Part shown: piece after piece, positions 14,997-17,368 of the stretch
Layout of the letters: each line of letters opens with the position of its first letter
How positions within the stretch are numbered: position 1 is the stretch's first letter
Origin: JANLTP01 sp031363055
GTDB taxonomy: Bacteria; Pseudomonadota; Gammaproteobacteria; Burkholderiales; Burkholderiaceae_E
Assembly: GCA_031363055.1 (NCBI GenBank)
Contig: JANLTP010000114.1
Coordinates: 1-17,368, forward strand
Reading direction: 5' to 3'
Length of the DNA: 17,368 bases
Translations under genes and position numbers: made by a program
The notes under the pieces: model-generated
What the model saw: only the letters and a program-made list of their open reading frames with translations
Database searches by the model: none
Told to the model about the DNA's origin: nothing

Positions 14997-15764
14997 ATGA
15001 AGCAAAGAAAATCGTTCGTGGTCGGCAATTGGAAGATGAACGGCGACGTCATAGCCAATGAGCATCTGTTCACGGCATTGCGTTCGGCCATTGATCGACC
15101 GCTGCTATCGCGGGTAGACATCGCGATTTGTCCGCCGATCCCGTATTTGGGGCAGGCCGCCGCCTGGCTGGGCGACACCGATATGATGCTCGGCGCGCAG
15201 AACCTGGCCGCTTTCGAGAACGGTGCTTACACCGGTGAAGTGTCAGCGGCGATGTTGTCCGATCTGCGCTGCAAATGGGTGCTGATTGGTCATTCCGAGC
15301 GGCGTGCACTGTTCAAGGAAACCGATGAGCAGGTCGCGGCGAAGTTGGCGCGCGCGCTGGAAAAGAGCATTGGGGTGATTGTTTGCGTTGGCGAAACGCT
15401 GGAAGAGCGCGAGCAGGGCAAGACCGAAGAGGTCATCCGTCGTCAGATTCAAGCGATCGCCGTGGCCGGCGCGGCGGCCAAACCGGATCAGTTCGTGGTT
15501 GCTTATGAGCCGGTTTGGGCCATCGGCACCGGACGTTCGGCATCGCCCGACCAGGCGCAGGAAGTGCACGCGCAAATTCGGCAGTTGCTGGAGCGCGCCG
15601 GCTGCAAGGCCAACCAGATTCGCCTGCTTTATGGCGGCAGCGTCAAGCCGGCGAACGCAGCGCAGCTATTTTCTATGCCCGATATTGATGGCGGGCTGAT
15701 CGGTGGCGCGTCGTTGGTCGCCGATGATTTTGTCGCAATCTGTCGGGCTGCGGGTCTGGCCTGA
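14997..15764 (+). CDS. tpiA: triosephosphate isomerase
   Basis: A 255-residue TIM-barrel enzyme interconverting dihydroxyacetone phosphate and glyceraldehyde 3-phosphate in glycolysis and gluconeogenesis, in the cytoplasm as a dimer. Active-site residues are all present: Asn11 and Lys13 in GNWKMNG, His99 in IGHSERR, and the catalytic base Glu171 in YEPVWAIGTG. The loop 6 sequence and the phosphate-binding GGSVKPANA follow. The ATG at 14997 gives the standard N-terminus; an in-frame ATG at 14913 would overlap pssA. The upstream GGGTGGG is a poor ribosome binding site. The order tpiA-secG-tRNA-Leu-nuo is common in betaproteobacteria. Confidence 0.98.
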   Translation: MKQRKSFVVGNWKMNGDVIANEHLFTALRSAIDRPLLSRVDIAICPPIPYLGQAAAWLGDTDMMLGAQNLAAFENGAYTGEVSAAMLSDLRCKWVLIGHSERRALFKETDEQVAAKLARALEKSIGVIVCVGETLEEREQGKTEEVIRRQIQAIAVAGAAAKPDQFVVAYEPVWAIGTGRSASPDQAQEVHAQIRQLLERAGCKANQIRLLYGGSVKPANAAQLFSMPDIDGGLIGGASLVADDFVAICRAAGLA

Positions 15765-15774
15765 CGAGCGCGTG

Positions 15775-15839
15775 TCACAGGTACGAATGACAGGCGCGAG
15801 TGACAGGTGAGGGTCACAGGTGAGGGTCACAGGCGCGCC
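15775..15839. repeat. five tandem copies of a 13-bp repeat between tpiA and secG
   Basis: Units lie at 15775-15787, 15788-15800, 15801-15813, 15814-15826 and 15827-15839. Each begins TSACAGG (S is C or G); units 3 and 4 differ by one base. The array starts 10 bases after the tpiA stop and ends 15 bases before the secG ribosome binding site. GTGAC at 15800-15804 and GTCAC at 15813-15817 could form a small hairpin. No coding use is apparent. Confidence 0.93.
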
Positions 15840-15853
15840 TGACGAATGTAATC

Positions 15854-15868
15854 AAGGAGAACTTTTTG
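15854..15868 (+). promoter_or_regulatory. ribosome binding site that fixes a TTG start for secG
   Basis: AAGGAG at 15854-15859 is 6 bases before TTG at 15866. The first in-frame ATG (15875) would be 15 bases away, too far for efficient initiation. The TTG is therefore the likelier start. Confidence 0.7.
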
Positions 15869-16369
15869 AGCTTTATGCTTTCCGCAGTCATGGTCCTGCA
15901 AGTGCTGGCGGCACTGGGTGTGATTATTCTGGTCTTATTGCAACATGGCAAGGGCGCTGATATGGGCGCAGCGTTCGGCTCGGGCAGCTCGGGTAGTTTA
16001 TTCGGTGCCAGCGGTTCAGCGAATTTCTTGAGCCGGGTCACTGGTGGGTTGGCGGCAGTATTTTTTGTTTGCACCCTGGTGTTGGCTTTCATGTCGCAGC
16101 GACCCGGCACGCGTAGCGGCGGCGGCAGCGTCATGGATCAACCGGCCGACTCCGGTCAGATCAAATCTCCTGGGACACCGGCAGTGCCGGCTGTTAAATC
16201 CGATATTCCTTCTGCGCCAGCCGCGACCGGTACGCTGGAAGTGCCAAAGGCGGATGCAGCGAAAGTTGACTCGGCCAAGCCCGAAACGCAGAAGCCCGAT
16301 ACGCTGAAGCCGGAGGCGGTAAAGTCGGACGCTGAGAAGCCCGCTCAAGGTGGCGGCATTCCGAAGTAA
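15866..16369 (+). CDS. secG: preprotein translocase subunit SecG with long repeat tail
   Basis: A 167-residue protein; SecG is usually about 75-130 residues. SecG is a small inner-membrane partner of SecYE that helps SecA-driven export. Two transmembrane helices are seen (about 4-25 and 59-77). Between them is the conserved glycine-rich SecG segment, with LLQHGKGADMGAAFG, then GSLFGASGSANFLSR. Residues 78-127 are a Pro/Ala/Ser/Gly linker. Residues 128-162 consist of seven consecutive five-residue units beginning with Lys and mostly having Asp or Glu third (KADAA, KVDSA, KPETQ, KPDTL, KPEAV, KSDAE, KPAQG). In the usual SecG topology both termini face the periplasm. The start is the TTG selected by AAGGAG. 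It ends 13 bases before tRNA-Leu and may share its transcript. Confidence 0.93.
   Translation: MSFMLSAVMVLQVLAALGVIILVLLQHGKGADMGAAFGSGSSGSLFGASGSANFLSRVTGGLAAVFFVCTLVLAFMSQRPGTRSGGGSVMDQPADSGQIKSPGTPAVPAVKSDIPSAPAATGTLEVPKADAAKVDSAKPETQKPDTLKPEAVKSDAEKPAQGGGIPK
16247..16351 (+). repeat. 15-nt/5-residue tandem repeats in the secG tail
   Basis: Seven back-to-back codon pentads encode K-x-(D/E)-(A/S/T)-x type units at residues 128-162 of SecG; the last unit fits only at its Lys-Pro. The units beginning AAGCCC keep strong nucleotide similarity, which suggests growth by slippage. Confidence 0.85.
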
Positions 16370-16382
16370 AATGTGACGCTTG

Positions 16383-16467
16383 GCCGACGTGGTGAAATTG
16401 GTAGACACGCTATCTTGAGGGGGTAGTGGCGAAAGCTGTGCGAGTTCGAGTCTCGCCGTCGGCACCA
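16383..16467 (+). tRNA. tRNA-Leu (anticodon GAG)
   Basis: An 85-nt class II tRNA with encoded CCA. The acceptor stem is GCCGACG (16383-16389) pairing with CGTCGGC (16457-16463), followed by discriminator A and CCA. The anticodon stem is CTATC/GGTAG with loop TTGAGGG, placing GAG at 16417-16419, which reads CUC and CUU. A long variable arm (TGGCGAAAGCT region) and a T-arm with GTTCGAGTC complete it. It lies between secG and nuoA, and no separate promoter fits the 13-base gap after secG. Processing from a secG-nuo transcript is therefore likely. A T6 run at 16471-16476 follows but has no dedicated stem. Confidence 0.97.
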
Positions 16468-16503
16468 GAGTTTTTTGCGAGTATAGGTATTGGAGTTTGT
16501 AGC

Positions 16504-16545
16504 GTGGACATGAGCTATAAAAACGTTTCAGGATTAAATATTTGA
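16504..16545 (+). CDS. possible 13-codon leader ORF overlapping the nuoA start
   Basis: GTG at 16504 is preceded by GGAG (16492-16495) with an 8-base gap and opens a 13-codon frame ending GLNI. Its TGA (16543-16545) overlaps the nuoA TTG (16542-16544). The layout would allow translational coupling into nuoA. An internal ATG at 16510 is a second possible start. Such small frames arise easily by chance, so confidence is low. Confidence 0.25.
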   Translation: MDMSYKNVSGLNI

Positions 16546-16901
16546 ACCTCGAACAATACCTCCCTGTCCTGTTGTTCATCATGGTTGGCGCGATGGTCGG
16601 CGTCGGTCCTCTGGTGCTCGGCAAGATATTGGGAACCAATCGGCCAAACCCCGAAAAACTGTCACCCTATGAATGTGGCTTCGAGGCCTTTGAAGACGCG
16701 CGCATGAAGTTTGACGTTCGCTATTACCTGGTCGCCATTCTGTTCATTTTGTTCGATCTGGAAATTGCATTCCTGTTTCCGTGGGCGGTGTCACTCGGAT
16801 CGATCGGATTTTTCGGCTTTCTGTCGATGATGATTTTTCTCGCGATTTTGGTGGTCGGCTTCATCTACGAATGGATGAAAGGTGCCCTCGATTGGGAATG
16901 A
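16542..16901 (+). CDS. nuoA: NADH-quinone oxidoreductase subunit A
   Basis: A 119-residue membrane subunit of respiratory complex I, sitting near the quinone site with NuoH and NuoJ. Three transmembrane helices lie at about 7-29, 62-82 and 88-110. The loop between helices 1 and 2 carries the conserved SPYECGFEAFEDARMKFDVR, whose cysteine marks the quinone-site loop. FDLEIAFLFPW follows in helix 2. The C-terminus YEWMKGALDWE is typical. The start is TTG at 16542, preceded by AGGA nine bases upstream. It gives the usual NLEQYLPVLLF N-terminus, and no in-frame ATG lies near enough upstream. It heads the nuo operon, with nuoB starting 3 bases after its stop. Confidence 0.96.
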   Translation: MNLEQYLPVLLFIMVGAMVGVGPLVLGKILGTNRPNPEKLSPYECGFEAFEDARMKFDVRYYLVAILFILFDLEIAFLFPWAVSLGSIGFFGFLSMMIFLAILVVGFIYEWMKGALDWE

Positions 16902-16904
16902 ACC

Positions 16905-17368
16905 ATGAGTATTGAAGGTGTACTGGCCGAAGGTTTTGTGACGACCCAGCTCGATAAGTTGGTCAATTGGACCCGGACTGGATCGTTGTGGCCCATGAGT
17001 TTTGGTCTGGCCTGTTGCGCCGTCGAGATGATGCACTCGGCCGCGTCGCGTTATGACCTCGACCGCTTCGGGGTGGTGTTTCGTCCAAGCCCGCGGCACT
17101 CCGACGTCATGATCGTCGCCGGCACGTTATGCAACAAAATGGCGCCGGCCTTGCGCAAGGTCTACGACCAGATGCCCGAGCCGCGCTGGGTGATTTCCAT
17201 GGGCTCGTGCGCCAATGGTGGCGGCTACTACCACTATTCGTATTCGGTAGTGCGCGGCTGCGACCGGATCGTGCCGGTCGACATCTACGTCCCCGGTTGC
17301 CCGCCGACCGCAGAAGCCTTGCTGTACGGCATCATCCAGTTGCAGAACAAAATCAAGCGCACCAACAC
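16905..17368 (+). CDS. nuoB: NADH-quinone oxidoreductase subunit B, 3' end cut off by the window
   Basis: 154 codons plus two bases are visible; homologues run to about 158-160 residues, so only the last few codons and the stop are missing. NuoB is the peripheral-arm subunit that holds the N2 [4Fe-4S] cluster and passes electrons to quinone. The four ligand cysteines are present: the tandem Cys37-Cys38 in GLACCAVE, Cys102 in GSCANGGGYYHYSYS, and Cys132 in VPGCPPT. The sequence is very close to the betaproteobacterial/mitochondrial type. Residue 65 is His (PSPRHSDVM) where I expect Gln. The ATG at 16905 follows the nuoA stop (16899-16901) by 3 bases, and GGGA within the end of nuoA can serve as ribosome binding site. 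Confidence 0.97.
   Translation, partial: MSIEGVLAEGFVTTQLDKLVNWTRTGSLWPMSFGLACCAVEMMHSAASRYDLDRFGVVFRPSPRHSDVMIVAGTLCNKMAPALRKVYDQMPEPRWVISMGSCANGGGYYHYSYSVVRGCDRIVPVDIYVPGCPPTAEALLYGIIQLQNKIKRTN

Noticed and set aside
16467..16541. Separate nuo promoter ending in TATAAA (16516-16521)
   Set aside because: The only -35-like sequence (TTGGAG) is 20 bases away, and the TATAAA falls inside the possible leader ORF, so a promoter is not supported.

Overview
The window looks like ordinary chromosome of a moderately GC-rich proteobacterium, most probably a betaproteobacterium. Several blocks support this: sigma factor–DUF3619–DUF3106–RDD divergent from ilvB-ilvH-ilvC, pssA close behind ilvC, and tpiA-secG-tRNA-Leu(GAG)-nuoA-nuoB. 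The NuoA and NuoB sequences are also of the betaproteobacterial/mitochondrial type. The assignment rests on recalled gene order and protein character, not on a search. No phage, IS element, CRISPR array or other sign of recent transfer was seen.

Region 1 (1-4820, + strand): the 3' end of the disaggregase gene clpB, then a small histidine-kinase-like gene whose ATP-binding half has lost its catalytic boxes, then an amidohydrolase of the N-acyl-D-amino-acid deacylase group. Region 2 (4821-7190, +): a large PLP-dependent arginine/lysine/ornithine decarboxylase with its own leader and an inverted repeat across a possible -10 box.

Region 3 (7200-9380, - strand): a tight four-gene operon read from high to low coordinates: ECF-like sigma factor, DUF3619 single-pass membrane protein (4-base overlap), DUF3106 exported protein (1-base overlap), and an RDD-family membrane protein 35 bases further on. 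It has the layout of a sigma/anti-sigma/periplasmic-sensor module and is the best candidate for an uncharacterised system here. Region 4 (9381-9777): the divergent control region, with a 12-bp tandem repeat, a sigma-70-like promoter toward ilvB, and a leader RNA with mutually exclusive pairings.

Region 5 (9778-13130, +): ilvB-ilvH-ilvC, giving the first two shared steps of branched-chain amino acid synthesis and ending in a clear intrinsic terminator. Region 6 (13143-15764, +): a prolyl-4-hydroxylase-like dioxygenase, phosphatidylserine synthase (pssA) and triosephosphate isomerase (tpiA). Region 7 (15765-17368, +): a 13-bp tandem repeat, secG with a lysine-rich pentapeptide-repeat tail, tRNA-Leu(GAG), and the start of the respiratory complex I operon (nuoA and a nuoB cut by the window edge). 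secG and nuoA both appear to use TTG starts placed by good ribosome binding sites.
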